A stretch of DNA of 64,000 nucleotides from Candidatus Thalassarchaeum betae (GCA_003193925.1 PSPG01000003.1:40797-104796), one strand, 5' to 3'. Shown: positions 35,081 to 43,636, counted from the stretch's first letter. Made by a program: numbers and translations. The notes: generated by a model not told the origin, from the letters alone.

Positions 35081-35764
35081 TCACTCGACCGGAACATCGG
35101 ACATTATCTGGCCGCTGTCCAACCTGACGACTCTGGTCGCGTATTGCATCAGAGACTCGTCGTGGGTAACGAAGACGCAGGTGATTCCCTCGGCCTCGCA
35201 AGCCCTCACGAGCACCTCCATCACCATCGCCGAAGTCTTGGAATCTAGGTTGCCGGTCAACTCGTCGCCCAGCAGCAGCCTCGGGCTCTTGGCGAGGCTG
35301 CGCGCGATTGCGACCCGCTGCTGCTGGCCGCCGCTGATCTCCGCGGGGAAGCGGTCGATCTCGACCTCTAGTTCAACGAGTTCGAGCAGCTGACGGGCGC
35401 GAGCCTCGTCACGCCTGCCTGCCAGTTCCTGTATCAGCAGGATGTTCTCGAACACGGTGAGGTCCTGCAGGAGGTTGAAGAACTGGAAGACATAGCCGAT
35501 GTTGTCCCTGCGGAAGGTGGTCATATCCTCCGAGTTGTGTCGTGGGACTGGAATGCCTTCGAAGGCGTAGGAACCCGCAGTGGGGCTGTCCAGCGCCGAG
35601 ATGCAGTTCAGCAGAGTCGTCTTGCCCGAGCCGGACGGGCCGAGCAGGATGATGCGTTCCCCTTGGTAGATGTCGAGATCTATCCCGTCGAGCGCCCTGA
35701 CGGTCTCCGAGGACATCACGTAGTGCCTCTCCATCCCCCTGATTCTCACCATAGGCTCCGCCAT
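35081..35764 (-). CDS. ABC transporter ATP-binding protein (LolD/MacB type)
   Basis: The ATPase that drives the adjacent permease. From the ATG at 35764 it has 227 residues. Motifs are Walker A GPSGSGKTT, the Q-loop QFFNLLQDLTVFENI, the signature ISGGQQQRVAIARSLA, Walker B LLLGDELTGNLDS and the H-loop VTHDE. Where this group normally has DEPTGNLD the sequence reads DELTGNLD, a small change that keeps the catalytic Glu. The open frame extends to 35821, but MAEPMVRIRGMERHY is the typical beginning. The permease gene starts 10 bases after its stop. Confidence 0.93.
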   Translation of the reverse strand: MAEPMVRIRGMERHYVMSSETVRALDGIDLDIYQGERIILLGPSGSGKTTLLNCISALDSPTAGSYAFEGIPVPRHNSEDMTTFRRDNIGYVFQFFNLLQDLTVFENILLIQELAGRRDEARARQLLELVELEVEIDRFPAEISGGQQQRVAIARSLAKSPRLLLGDELTGNLDSKTSAMVMEVLVRACEAEGITCVFVTHDESLMQYATRVVRLDSGQIMSDVPVE

Positions 35765-35823
35765 CTGAACTACTCCGTAGTTCACCGAGAGTCGCGGACT
35801 AATCAACTTCACCGCGAGCAAGG

Positions 35824-37899
35824 TCAGGACTTCGAGGCCCCGGCGAAGAAGGCCATCGAGTCGCGGAACAGCTCTTCTCTGCGACGAATCTTGTTGTCCC
35901 TTACCTTGAGCCAGGTCAATGCGACTGCGATGGCCAGCAAGATCGGGACGAAGACCTCAGCCTGGTACCTCTCCATGAATTCGATTATCCCCCTAGCGGT
36001 GTAGGCCCAAGTCAGCGAAGCCGCAGTCCCCCCTATCATGCAGGCTGCGAGAACGCGCTCGAAGGGCATCCTAGCCACCAGTCCGAGCATCGCTCCGACG
36101 AGCACCCCGCTGGCCATGAAGGGGATCCAGACGAAGACGATGAGCCCCCAGTAACCGTAGCGGTCAATCCTACCCTGGTTCTTGTGGGCCACGTACTCCA
36201 CCGACGACAGGATATCCCCCATGAACGGGTTCTGCAGGAGGGCGCCTGCGATTCCGCCCATCTTGGCCACCATCGCCTCGCCGGTGTACTCTTTCACACC
36301 CTGCTCGACCCTGCCTGCGATGGCTCGGTCGGCCAAAGTCGATTTCTCGTTGCGGGCGCTGACCACCAATGACCGCCCGCGCAAGTGCGGCGCTAGGTCG
36401 GAGGAGAGCTGCTTCTCGAGGTCGTCTTGCAGGTCCTTGTAGGACGGTTTGAACAGGAAGTAGGCGAAGCGCTGCACGGGTCGGTAGATCACCCGTACGA
36501 AGACCGCTTCCTCATCGGCCATGATGGCGGTCCCGAAGCCGACGAGGTCGTGCTTCCTGAACCAGCGCGCCAGGCTCTCCTGACCCGCCACTTCGAGTTT
36601 GCCGAAGGCGCTCATCTCCGAGAAAAAGCCGCTGTAGTCCTCTGCGAGAGGTATTCTGCTGCTTCCCCAAGCCATGAAGTTCGAGTCCAAGGAGGTGAGG
36701 TCGTCGCCTGAGGTCACCGAATCGGTGCACACCACCTTCAACTGGAGTGGTCGCATCTCACCGAAGACCGCGTACTCCTCGAGCAGGTACTTGGTTATCT
36801 CAGTGCGAACGTCGATCGGGGTGGCAATGGTCTTGCCAGTGGTGCTGTAAGGCAGGTAGACATCGATGGATATCGGTCTGTCCTGCAGTTTCATCTCGTC
36901 GAAGTCGACATCGAAGCGGAGGTCCTTGGAGACCCTCCTGATGGTCCTCTCGATGAGTCTCCTCATCTGGGGAGTGGTCAGAAGGTCGGCGTCGTCCCTG
37001 TGGTAGAGTCTGTGCATCAGCGGGTACTGCACGCAAAGGAAGAAAATCGACATGCCCAGAGAGACGAATGCTAGCCACCAAGCAGGTATGCCCGCGCTGC
37101 CCCCCCAGAGCATGGCGGTCTCCCTGCCGCCACCCCACTCGGCGCCCATCAGCCTCCATCCCCACTTTCCCAATCCCTCGGTGGTCCAGCACGAGCGTGA
37201 CTCGGTGTCGATGATCTCGGCCTCCTTCTCCTTCACCTGACTGAAGGGTCCGCCAGTCGTTTCGGTATGCACTTCGACTGAGACCACCTTGACCTTGACT
37301 GGGAACAGCGAGGCTTCCTCTTCGTCGAAATCTTCCTGACTGGCTACGGGTGACAGGTCGACAGCGGAGTCCGAGGCGAACAGTGTGACGTTGACTGTGT
37401 AGGTGCCATCGGCCAGTTCGTCATCCAACAGCAGCTGCGACCTGATATCACCCAAGCCTCCCTTGAATATGGAGGTCATTGGGTTCTCACCGCTGACGAC
37501 CAGTGAGATGACGAGAACGGTGCCCCTCTCTGGTGCATTGTGGGTCTGGACGAAGATCTCGTCGTTAGAAGCCCAGATGTTGAACCAGAACTCCTCAGTG
37601 CGGTCGACGCACTGCTCGCCCGTGTCGAGGGGGGTCTTGGAGAGGGCCCCATCCACCACGACCGAATCGGCGGCGATGTAGCCGGATGACATCAGCATGA
37701 CGCCGCCGAAGAACACCACCCCGGCGATGAGGCCGAAGAGCAGGGTCCAGTCGTCGAAAGTCCCTCTGAAGAACTGCCTGCGACCCTCTCTGCGCTGCCG
37801 TATCCGATCCAGCTCCCTGTCGATGGGGGAGGGGGCCGTTGGGTCCTGCGGAACTTCTTGCGCTGCCGTCACGGTGGCGGCAGGAGAGGAGGGTCTCAT
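35824..37899 (-). CDS. Large membrane protein with Sm_multidrug_ex-like C-terminal domain
   Basis: A 691-residue protein of unknown function. After a polar N-terminus comes a span at about 53-75 (LLFGLIAGVVFFGGVML), an outside beta-rich region of ~170 residues, and a second span near 265-290. A cytoplasmic domain of ~250 residues follows. The C-terminal 120 residues contain GYWGLIVFVWIPFMASGVLV, AAMLGL-type helices and ERVLAACMIGG, which by eye match the small multidrug export family (PF06695), followed by a last span and a basic tail. The fusion of that domain to a large two-span module is unusual. It is followed by the ABC ATPase gene after 59 bases, and they may form one operon. Confidence 0.65.
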   Translation of the reverse strand: MRPSSPAATVTAAQEVPQDPTAPSPIDRELDRIRQRREGRRQFFRGTFDDWTLLFGLIAGVVFFGGVMLMSSGYIAADSVVVDGALSKTPLDTGEQCVDRTEEFWFNIWASNDEIFVQTHNAPERGTVLVISLVVSGENPMTSIFKGGLGDIRSQLLLDDELADGTYTVNVTLFASDSAVDLSPVASQEDFDEEEASLFPVKVKVVSVEVHTETTGGPFSQVKEKEAEIIDTESRSCWTTEGLGKWGWRLMGAEWGGGRETAMLWGGSAGIPAWWLAFVSLGMSIFFLCVQYPLMHRLYHRDDADLLTTPQMRRLIERTIRRVSKDLRFDVDFDEMKLQDRPISIDVYLPYSTTGKTIATPIDVRTEITKYLLEEYAVFGEMRPLQLKVVCTDSVTSGDDLTSLDSNFMAWGSSRIPLAEDYSGFFSEMSAFGKLEVAGQESLARWFRKHDLVGFGTAIMADEEAVFVRVIYRPVQRFAYFLFKPSYKDLQDDLEKQLSSDLAPHLRGRSLVVSARNEKSTLADRAIAGRVEQGVKEYTGEAMVAKMGGIAGALLQNPFMGDILSSVEYVAHKNQGRIDRYGYWGLIVFVWIPFMASGVLVGAMLGLVARMPFERVLAACMIGGTAASLTWAYTARGIIEFMERYQAEVFVPILLAIAVALTWLKVRDNKIRRREELFRDSMAFFAGASKS

Positions 37900-37901
37900 A
37901 G

Positions 37902-37925
37902 CCCTGTCCCCAGGGGGGGACAGGG
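37902..37925 (-). terminator. Strong GC hairpin between EF-hand gene and the 691-residue protein gene
   Basis: CCCTGTCCCC-AGGG-GGGGACAGGG has perfect 10-base arms and a 4-base loop. On the minus strand it lies 22 bases after the EF-hand gene stop and ends two bases before the ATG of the next gene. It could end the first transcript or occlude the ribosome site of the second. No T-run follows, so termination is less certain. Confidence 0.5.
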
Positions 37926-37947
37926 ACTACCTAGTTCGCAAGCAGAT

Positions 37948-40665
37948 TCAGTCGCGACGGGTCGCGAAAGCTGCTCCCAGAAGCACAACCACTGCCATCA
38001 GCGCGCCGAAGCCCGGTAGCATCTCAGCAGTGGCGAACGAATCGGATGTGTACTGGTCTGCCCAGGTGTCGTACAGCTCGACCTGGACGCCCGGCATGAG
38101 ATTGTCAATGACCAAAGTGTCCATGTCTGAAATCAATCCATCACCGTCGTAGTCTAGGTACTCGTAGGTGAATTCGTACTCGGCGATCGCGGGATCGACC
38201 GTAGCTGAGCCCTCGGTAAGTCCGTTCGAAGCGGCGATTGTGCAGTTCGAGATAGGGGGCTCGTTGCCCTCCTCGTCGGGCTCACCGCAATCGACAAGGA
38301 ACCTGACCTCGAAGTCCGAGATAGGAGCGTTCAGGGTCTGGCCCATGACCATCATGGTGACTCGGGAGGGCTCGTCGTCGCCTCCTTCACCATCGTCATC
38401 GTCACCATCGTCATCATCGGCACAGCAGAAGGCCCAGAAAATCTCGAACTCGTACAAATCCAGTCCGCCGCTGTCATCGTCGTCGAACATGTCAATGATG
38501 TCAGAGAGGCCATCAAAGTCTTCTTCTGACATCTCCTCGCCGTCCGTCTGATTATCGAAGTCAGCCCACTCCGAGGCAGTGAGTTGTCCGTCATCGTCAG
38601 CGTCCATCCAGTCGAAAATCTGCTCTGGATTCGCCTCCCCGGGATCGAACATGACTCCTATGCCATCGATGACGCACTGTACCTCGTTGATGTCGATCAT
38701 GTCGTTGCCATCATAGTCGCAATCATCCCACAGAGCTGCAATCGAGTCCGAGTCGAGTTCGGGGTTCGATGGGTCGGACTCCCAGAAATCCTCGAACTCC
38801 TGGAAGGACACGTAGCCGTCTTCATTCGCATCTGCCGCCTCCATGGCCTCCTCGGGAGTCGGTGCGCCATCATCGTCATCGTCTGATCCCGGCCACTCAT
38901 CTCCTCCAGAGGTCCACTCGTAGTCCTCGCTCTGTCCGAAGTCGTCAGTGCAGTGCCAGCCGTCATCCTCGTGGTCCTCGCAGTAATACCACCAAGTGTT
39001 CCATTCTGTTTCTTCAGAATACTTGCAATACCAAGCGTTCTCTTCTCCATCTGCGTCTCCTTCCCACTCGCAGTGGCCGCCCTCGTAAGATTGCCAGTAG
39101 ACGTCGTTTCCATCGTCGCCGCCATCGTCATCGCCAGAGGATTCCAACAATTGCGTAAATTCGTCGAGGTTCAGCAGGTCGTCCCCATCGATATCACCGC
39201 TGTAGAACCAGTTAGCCGTTCCCTCCTCGTCCTCGCTGGACATAGGAGGTTCCCCGTCCTGCTCGTTTTCGTTGTTGATGTAATCGATGAGTTCCTGCAG
39301 GCTCAGATAGCCGTCGTCGTCCGTGTCCATGTAGTCCATCATCTGCTCTGGATCCTCATCGCCACCATCGTCACCAAAGCCGCCCAACATGGCCCCGATG
39401 CCGTCGATGAAGCACTGCATCTCGTCGATGTCAATCAGGTCGTTGCCGTCATAGTCGCAATCATCGAACAGAGTTGCAACCTCTTCCGAATCGAGTTCGG
39501 GGTTTTCTGGATCGGATTCCCAGGCGTCCTGGAACTCCTGGTGGCTCATGTAGCCGTCACCGTCGGTGTCTACGTCCTCCATAGCCTCCTCGGGAGTCGG
39601 GATGTCGCCGCCTTCGCCGTCATCGTCAGACTCGTCGGAGCCGTCGCCACAGTCGTCCCAGCCGTCGTCGACCCAGTCCATCGGAATCTCGTTTCCGTTA
39701 TCGCAGTAGAACGTGTCATCGCCGCCATCGTCCTCAGGCATTCCCTCAATGTGGAAATTAATCGGTATCGAGGTCCTCGGCAGGGTGTCGTCGACCTCGA
39801 TGACCACGGCGTCTCCCCACATCACTGTGTAACTGATTGAAGAGCTGGCAGACCCAGGCGCGTTCCTCGACCCGTAGTCGGTTGATATCTCGTAGGACAT
39901 GAGGTCCTCGTTCTCATCGATCAGGATGACGATGGAGATGTCGTGCCCGGTGTCGTTGGTGTACTCGAGGGTCATGGTGTGGACCCCGGTCTCATCCTCG
40001 AAGGTGATTACGGGCTCCGTATCGGCAGGCATCTCGCTGGACAGGTCGCTAAGATCTCCCGTAGGCAGATCGAGGCCTATCTCTTCTCCGGTGTCGCCTG
40101 CATCAGACACACTCACCAGCGAGGATATGACATCCATGACGTCGGGGTCCGCATCCCTGGTCTGGTACGAGCCCATTCCGGCATTCTCAGCGGCCAACAT
40201 CCCACCCATGGTGTAGTGGATGTTGACGAGTTCGCCGACCTGGACCTGGATGTACTCGTAGGTCATGAAAGGCACCATCGACATGCCCATCTTCACGTAG
40301 ACCGAATCGGTATCTAAATCGGCCATCACCATCTCTTCGATGACTGTGTCCGTCTGCATGTTCATGTCGGTATTCCACTCACTCATCGTGATTGACATTG
40401 AATATCCCGCGCGCGGAATAATTTCGAGCATCTCGTCTATTTCCATCTGCTCGGTAGCGGCGGTCATGAACGCCTCCATCGAGGCTAGGTAGAAGCAGTC
40501 TCCCAACAGCTCCGCGGTGGCGTTATCGTCGTAGTTCTCGGCGTTCTCGTCCATGCAACCTAGGATATCGTCGACGATTTCCTCGATTTCAGGGCTGGAG
40601 GTGCATCCGGCCAAGGGGGTAGCGATCAACAACAGGCTAGCAAGTAGAGCATACGCTCGGGTCAT
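37948..40665 (-). CDS. EF-hand surface lipoprotein with LDLa-like motif and PGF-CTERM tail
   Basis: A very acidic 905-residue surface protein. It has a lipoprotein signal (ATPLAGC, Cys21) and, at the other end, the archaeosortase-type tail LPGFGALMAVVVLLGAAF plus ATRRD (883-905), so both ends point to the membrane. Residues 36-57 (GCMDENAENYDDNAT ... C) match a repeat known from marine secreted proteins. Residues 319-347 (CDNG...DDCGDGSDE, Cys321 and Cys339) look like an LDL-receptor class A calcium site. Eight EF-hand loops start at Asp366, 404, 447, 491, 612, 650, 688 and 728, with a possible ninth at 838. It probably binds much Ca2+. A cysteine- and tryptophan-rich block covers 530-575. 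Function unknown. Confidence 0.85.
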   Translation of the reverse strand: MTRAYALLASLLLIATPLAGCTSSPEIEEIVDDILGCMDENAENYDDNATAELLGDCFYLASMEAFMTAATEQMEIDEMLEIIPRAGYSMSITMSEWNTDMNMQTDTVIEEMVMADLDTDSVYVKMGMSMVPFMTYEYIQVQVGELVNIHYTMGGMLAAENAGMGSYQTRDADPDVMDVISSLVSVSDAGDTGEEIGLDLPTGDLSDLSSEMPADTEPVITFEDETGVHTMTLEYTNDTGHDISIVILIDENEDLMSYEISTDYGSRNAPGSASSSISYTVMWGDAVVIEVDDTLPRTSIPINFHIEGMPEDDGGDDTFYCDNGNEIPMDWVDDGWDDCGDGSDESDDDGEGGDIPTPEEAMEDVDTDGDGYMSHQEFQDAWESDPENPELDSEEVATLFDDCDYDGNDLIDIDEMQCFIDGIGAMLGGFGDDGGDEDPEQMMDYMDTDDDGYLSLQELIDYINNENEQDGEPPMSSEDEEGTANWFYSGDIDGDDLLNLDEFTQLLESSGDDDGGDDGNDVYWQSYEGGHCEWEGDADGEENAWYCKYSEETEWNTWWYYCEDHEDDGWHCTDDFGQSEDYEWTSGGDEWPGSDDDDDGAPTPEEAMEAADANEDGYVSFQEFEDFWESDPSNPELDSDSIAALWDDCDYDGNDMIDINEVQCVIDGIGVMFDPGEANPEQIFDWMDADDDGQLTASEWADFDNQTDGEEMSEEDFDGLSDIIDMFDDDDSGGLDLYEFEIFWAFCCADDDDGDDDDGEGGDDEPSRVTMMVMGQTLNAPISDFEVRFLVDCGEPDEEGNEPPISNCTIAASNGLTEGSATVDPAIAEYEFTYEYLDYDGDGLISDMDTLVIDNLMPGVQVELYDTWADQYTSDSFATAEMLPGFGALMAVVVLLGAAFATRRD

Positions 40666-40713
40666 TGTTCGTGGGCCGCTCTGAACCGCTTATGAAGAAT
40701 GGGGCGGCGTAGG

Positions 40714-41949
40714 TCACTCCCAATTTCCGGTGATGTCGCTCCACATCAACAGTGCTAGGGCATCGAGCCCGGTTTGCATTCCTGCCTCAAGGCCTCCGCG
40801 CCCGCCCGCTAGGGTGTACAGGACATCGACCCTGTCGGTGGGAGCGTGCTTGGGAGACTGCTCACAGGTGTCGTCCTCCTCCTGCAGGAACTCGTGCATG
40901 CCGCGGAACCAGGTCGCCGGCCAGCCTCGCGAGATGAAGTTGTAGTGATCCGAGTTGCCTTTGGTGTCGTCTAGGACGACTACCCATTCGGTCGGGTACT
41001 CGAGATGCTCGTACAGCACGACCCCCAGCCTGTCCTGCAGCGCTACTGCCTGCTCCCTCATCTCATCGGTCACGTTCACCCCTCGGTCCTCGTAGTACGA
41101 CCAGTCCTCGACCGGCGAGGTGAACAGGTAGAGGTGGAAGTAGTCCTCGTCGCAGCCGCTGAGCTGGCTGACCAACTGGGTCTCGACAGGCCAGTTCAGG
41201 CCGTACATGTCGAGATTGATGTATGTCGCTATCTCGACGCCTTCGGGTAGTGTGGTGACAAAGGTCTCGCTGCCATAGCCCGCACCCTCGGGGGAGCCGC
41301 TGCCCTGCCATTCCTCGTAGTCCCAAACTGCGAACTTCCAGGTGTGCTTCGGCTTGATATCCATTCCCGGTAGGGCCTCGGAGAGGTTCGACTGCCATTC
41401 CATCATCAGGCGTGCGAGCTCTAGCACAGAGGCAGTTCCAGTGGCATCGTCGTAGGCGCCTTGGGAGGTGCACCCGGGGTACTCTATCCCTATGACGATC
41501 TGCTGGCTGTAGCAGATGGCGTCGTAGTGGCCTCCGACGACGATCCACGAGTCCGGGTCCTCGCCCTCCATCGTGGCGACGTAGTTGCGGCAGTCTTCGC
41601 ATATCTGGGTGGTGAAGTTCTGGACCTCGACCTCGTAGCCCAGATCCTCGAACCTCAGTTGTACGAAGTCGCCCGCATTGGCGTGGGCGACGGTGTCGAT
41701 CTTGCGGTAGCCGAAGTCTGCTAGCGCCTCGATGTCGTCGGCTACGGCCGAAGCAGAGGGTAGTGAAGGCGGAGGGCTGTTCTCGAACTCCTCCTGCAAT
41801 TCGTCCTCGAGGTCCTCGACGAACCCCTTGAGGCCGAAGTAGATTAGCGCTCCGGCGAGCCCGGCTAGGATGATGCATGCACCGACGATTATCGACGTGA
41901 TCTTGAGCGCTGGCATGCCGTCAACTGGCTGGGTGTCCTGCTCCTCCAC
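40714..41949 (-). CDS. Membrane-anchored M28-family metallopeptidase
   Basis: A zinc aminopeptidase-like enzyme of 411 residues, tethered by an N-terminal span (ITSIIVGACIILAGLAGALI, about 17-37) with the catalytic domain outside. Zinc-site motifs of M28 are present: GGHYDAI (His and Asp) near residue 138, GAYDDATGTASVLELAR near 163, the catalytic and metal-binding Glu pair in WDYEEWQGSGSPEG near 209, and INLDMYG near 243. The chain is cysteine-containing (IC..C, EYPGC, SGCDE), fitting an extracellular location. It probably completes protein breakdown begun by the S8 proteases. It lies 48 bases downstream of the EF-hand gene in the direction of neither gene's coupling, so it likely has its own transcript. 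Confidence 0.9.
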   Translation of the reverse strand: MEEQDTQPVDGMPALKITSIIVGACIILAGLAGALIYFGLKGFVEDLEDELQEEFENSPPPSLPSASAVADDIEALADFGYRKIDTVAHANAGDFVQLRFEDLGYEVEVQNFTTQICEDCRNYVATMEGEDPDSWIVVGGHYDAICYSQQIVIGIEYPGCTSQGAYDDATGTASVLELARLMMEWQSNLSEALPGMDIKPKHTWKFAVWDYEEWQGSGSPEGAGYGSETFVTTLPEGVEIATYINLDMYGLNWPVETQLVSQLSGCDEDYFHLYLFTSPVEDWSYYEDRGVNVTDEMREQAVALQDRLGVVLYEHLEYPTEWVVVLDDTKGNSDHYNFISRGWPATWFRGMHEFLQEEDDTCEQSPKHAPTDRVDVLYTLAGGRGGLEAGMQTGLDALALLMWSDITGNWE

Positions 41950-42005
41950 GGCCGACGGAAGGAGCGCCTTCGGGAAAGTGTTCTGCCACTGGCGGGAGAA
42001 GATGG

Positions 42006-42087
42006 TGCAGGGGACAGGATTCGAACCTGCGAAGCACTACGCACAGCGACCTGAACGCTGCCCCTTTGACCACTCGGGAACCCCTGC
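42006..42087 (-). tRNA. tRNA-Leu (anticodon CAG)
   Basis: An 82-base leucine tRNA with encoded CCA (42003-42005). The acceptor stem GCAGGGG/CCCCTGC pairs perfectly. The anticodon arm is CAGCG-TTCAGGT-CGCTG with anticodon CAG, and the T arm is GCAGG-TTCGAAT-CCTGT. A long variable arm (TGCGTAGTGCTTC region) marks it as class II. No intron is seen. Confidence 0.95.
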
Positions 42088-42166
42088 TCCGCCTTCCGGC
42101 GGGCGCCGCTCGTCTTCAATGCAGCGTAATCGGATATTGGCTCAGCACAACTGCCTTCGATTGTGG

Positions 42167-42248
42167 TGCAGGGGACAGGATTTGAACCTGCGAAGCACTA
42201 CGCACTGGGACCTAAACCCAGCCCCTTTGACCACTCGGGAACCCCTGC
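42167..42248 (-). tRNA. tRNA-Leu (anticodon TAG)
   Basis: A second 82-base leucine tRNA, 79 bases from the first and nearly the same outside the anticodon stem. The acceptor GCAGGGG/CCCCTGC and a class II variable arm are shared. The anticodon arm CTGGG-TTTAGGT-CCCAG gives anticodon TAG. CCA is encoded at 42164-42166 and there is no intron. It likely arose by duplication of its neighbour. Confidence 0.95.
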
Positions 42249-42349
42249 TCGTAACCGTGCGAGCGATTTTCCGTCAATAAGGCAACGCCCCCGTTATCCG
42301 CTCCCCCATAGGGTCATAACGGGCAGGTTGGGCCCGAAGTCCGGTTAAT

Positions 42350-43360
42350 ATGGCACGGATAGGCGTACTCGGCTTGGGCAATTGGGGCACTGCTCTCGCA
42401 CATGTCTGGTGCGAGGACGGGCACAACGTCCTCGGATGGACCATCGAGCACGAAGTCTACGAGTCGATGATGACCGAGAGTATCAACAAGAAGTACCTAC
42501 CAGGCTACGAGATTCCTCGGCTTCAGGTGACGATGGAGATGTCAGACGTCACCGAGGAGTGCGAGATCCTAGTGCTCGCCCTGCCCAGCGGGGTCATACT
42601 CTCCGTGGTGGACGACCTGATTCCCCACCTGCGTCCCTCTCACGTCCTGCTCGATCTCGCTAAGGGGCTCGCACCCTCCGAAGAGGGCGGCTCGGGGATG
42701 ATCTCCGATGCCATCGGGAGGCGCCTCGAGGCAGCAGGCAAGTCCAACCCGGTCATCGTGATGACTGGCCCCACCATCGCACCCGAGGTAGCTCGCGGCG
42801 TGATGACTACCGCTTTGGTGGCCTGTCACGACCGCAGCGTGGCAGAGCGCATCGCAGAGCGCCTGTCGACCAGCAACCTGGTCCTCAAGGCCGCCGAGGA
42901 CCCCATGGGCGCGGAGCTCTGGGGCGCCTACAAGAACACGGTCGCGATCGCGTGCGGCCTCGTCGACGGGCTGCACGGCAGCATCGGCGGTGACAATCTC
43001 AAAGCCGCGCTGGTGCTAGCCGGATTCAGCGAGGGCATCAGACTGCTTGACGCCATGGGAGCAGAGCCCAGCACTGCCTTCGGGCCTGCGGGTATAGGCG
43101 ACCTGTACGTGACGGCCACGAGCCCGCGCAGCAGGAACCGCACGCTAGGCGAGAAGTTGGGCTCGGGACTGTCGCTGGAGGACTCCCTCGAAGAGATGCA
43201 CATGGTCGCTGAGGGTGTCCGAGCATCTCGGATGTTCATCGACCGGGCTCCCGGACTCGGGGTCGAGATCCCGTTCCTGACAGCTCTGGGTGGGCTGCTG
43301 GACGGTGAGTTGGAAGTCGAGGATGCCGTGCGTCGCATGGTAGACTCGTACGAAGGCTGA
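42350..43360 (+). CDS. gpsA: NAD(P)-dependent glycerol-3-phosphate dehydrogenase
   Basis: Reduces dihydroxyacetone phosphate to sn-glycerol 3-phosphate, the backbone stereoisomer of bacterial and eukaryal phospholipids. The 336-residue protein has the N-terminal Rossmann motif IGVLGLGNWGTALA, the central MTGPTIAPEVARG (family: GPSFAxE, here TIAPE), the catalytic Lys region ELWGAYKNTVAIACG, and GPAGIGDLYVTATSPRSRNR with the substrate-binding Arg. Most archaea use the unrelated G1P dehydrogenase, so the presence of gpsA is notable. TTAATATGG just before the start leaves little leader. The gene is divergent from the tRNA pair. Confidence 0.93.
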   Translation: MARIGVLGLGNWGTALAHVWCEDGHNVLGWTIEHEVYESMMTESINKKYLPGYEIPRLQVTMEMSDVTEECEILVLALPSGVILSVVDDLIPHLRPSHVLLDLAKGLAPSEEGGSGMISDAIGRRLEAAGKSNPVIVMTGPTIAPEVARGVMTTALVACHDRSVAERIAERLSTSNLVLKAAEDPMGAELWGAYKNTVAIACGLVDGLHGSIGGDNLKAALVLAGFSEGIRLLDAMGAEPSTAFGPAGIGDLYVTATSPRSRNRTLGEKLGSGLSLEDSLEEMHMVAEGVRASRMFIDRAPGLGVEIPFLTALGGLLDGELEVEDAVRRMVDSYEG

Positions 43361-43408
43361 TTTCGGCAAGGTTTGATTGGGTCGTTGCATCCTCAGGGGT
43401 CGAAGCCG

Positions 43409-43636
43409 ATGTCGTTCGAGGACCTCACGGAGTTCGAGTTGCGACTGCTCAAGTGGATCTCGGCTTCGGACTTCGTCGAGGTGCCGTGGTCGACCAAGCG
43501 CGCCGCAGACGCGTTCAAGGTCACCGAGAAGGAGGTCTACGAGGCACTGGCGGCGCTGACCTCCAAGGTACGCGACAACATCCACATCTCGTACGATGAA
43601 GGTGCCATCAGAATAGTCGCTGACGACACAGCCTAG
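43409..43636 (+). CDS. Small protein, possible winged-helix fold
   Basis: A 75-residue acidic protein beginning MSFEDLTEFELRLLKW. The helix pattern (ELRLLKWIS, then STKRAADAFKVTEKEVYEALAAL, then a short hairpin NIHISYDEGAIRIVAD) fits a winged helix-turn-helix, with RAADAFKVTEKEV as a helix-turn-helix candidate. The start is the ATG at 43409. An earlier in-frame TTG at 43373 would add 12 residues. It lies 48 bases after gpsA on the same strand. Its stop overlaps that of the convergent FTR1 gene by four bases, so it is a true small gene and not a shadow. Regulator or structural role unknown. Confidence 0.6.
   Translation: MSFEDLTEFELRLLKWISASDFVEVPWSTKRAADAFKVTEKEVYEALAALTSKVRDNIHISYDEGAIRIVADDTA

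Noticed and set aside
38584-39840. Plus-strand frames rich in Val/Ile opposite the EF-hand gene
   Set aside because: They arise from reading Asp/Glu-rich codons backwards; no start context or domain supports them.
41870-42348. Open frames over the tRNA pair (with VQGTGFEPAKHYA-like sequence)
   Set aside because: They are the antisense of the two tRNA-Leu genes, a well-known false prediction; the repeated peptide reflects the tRNA similarity.
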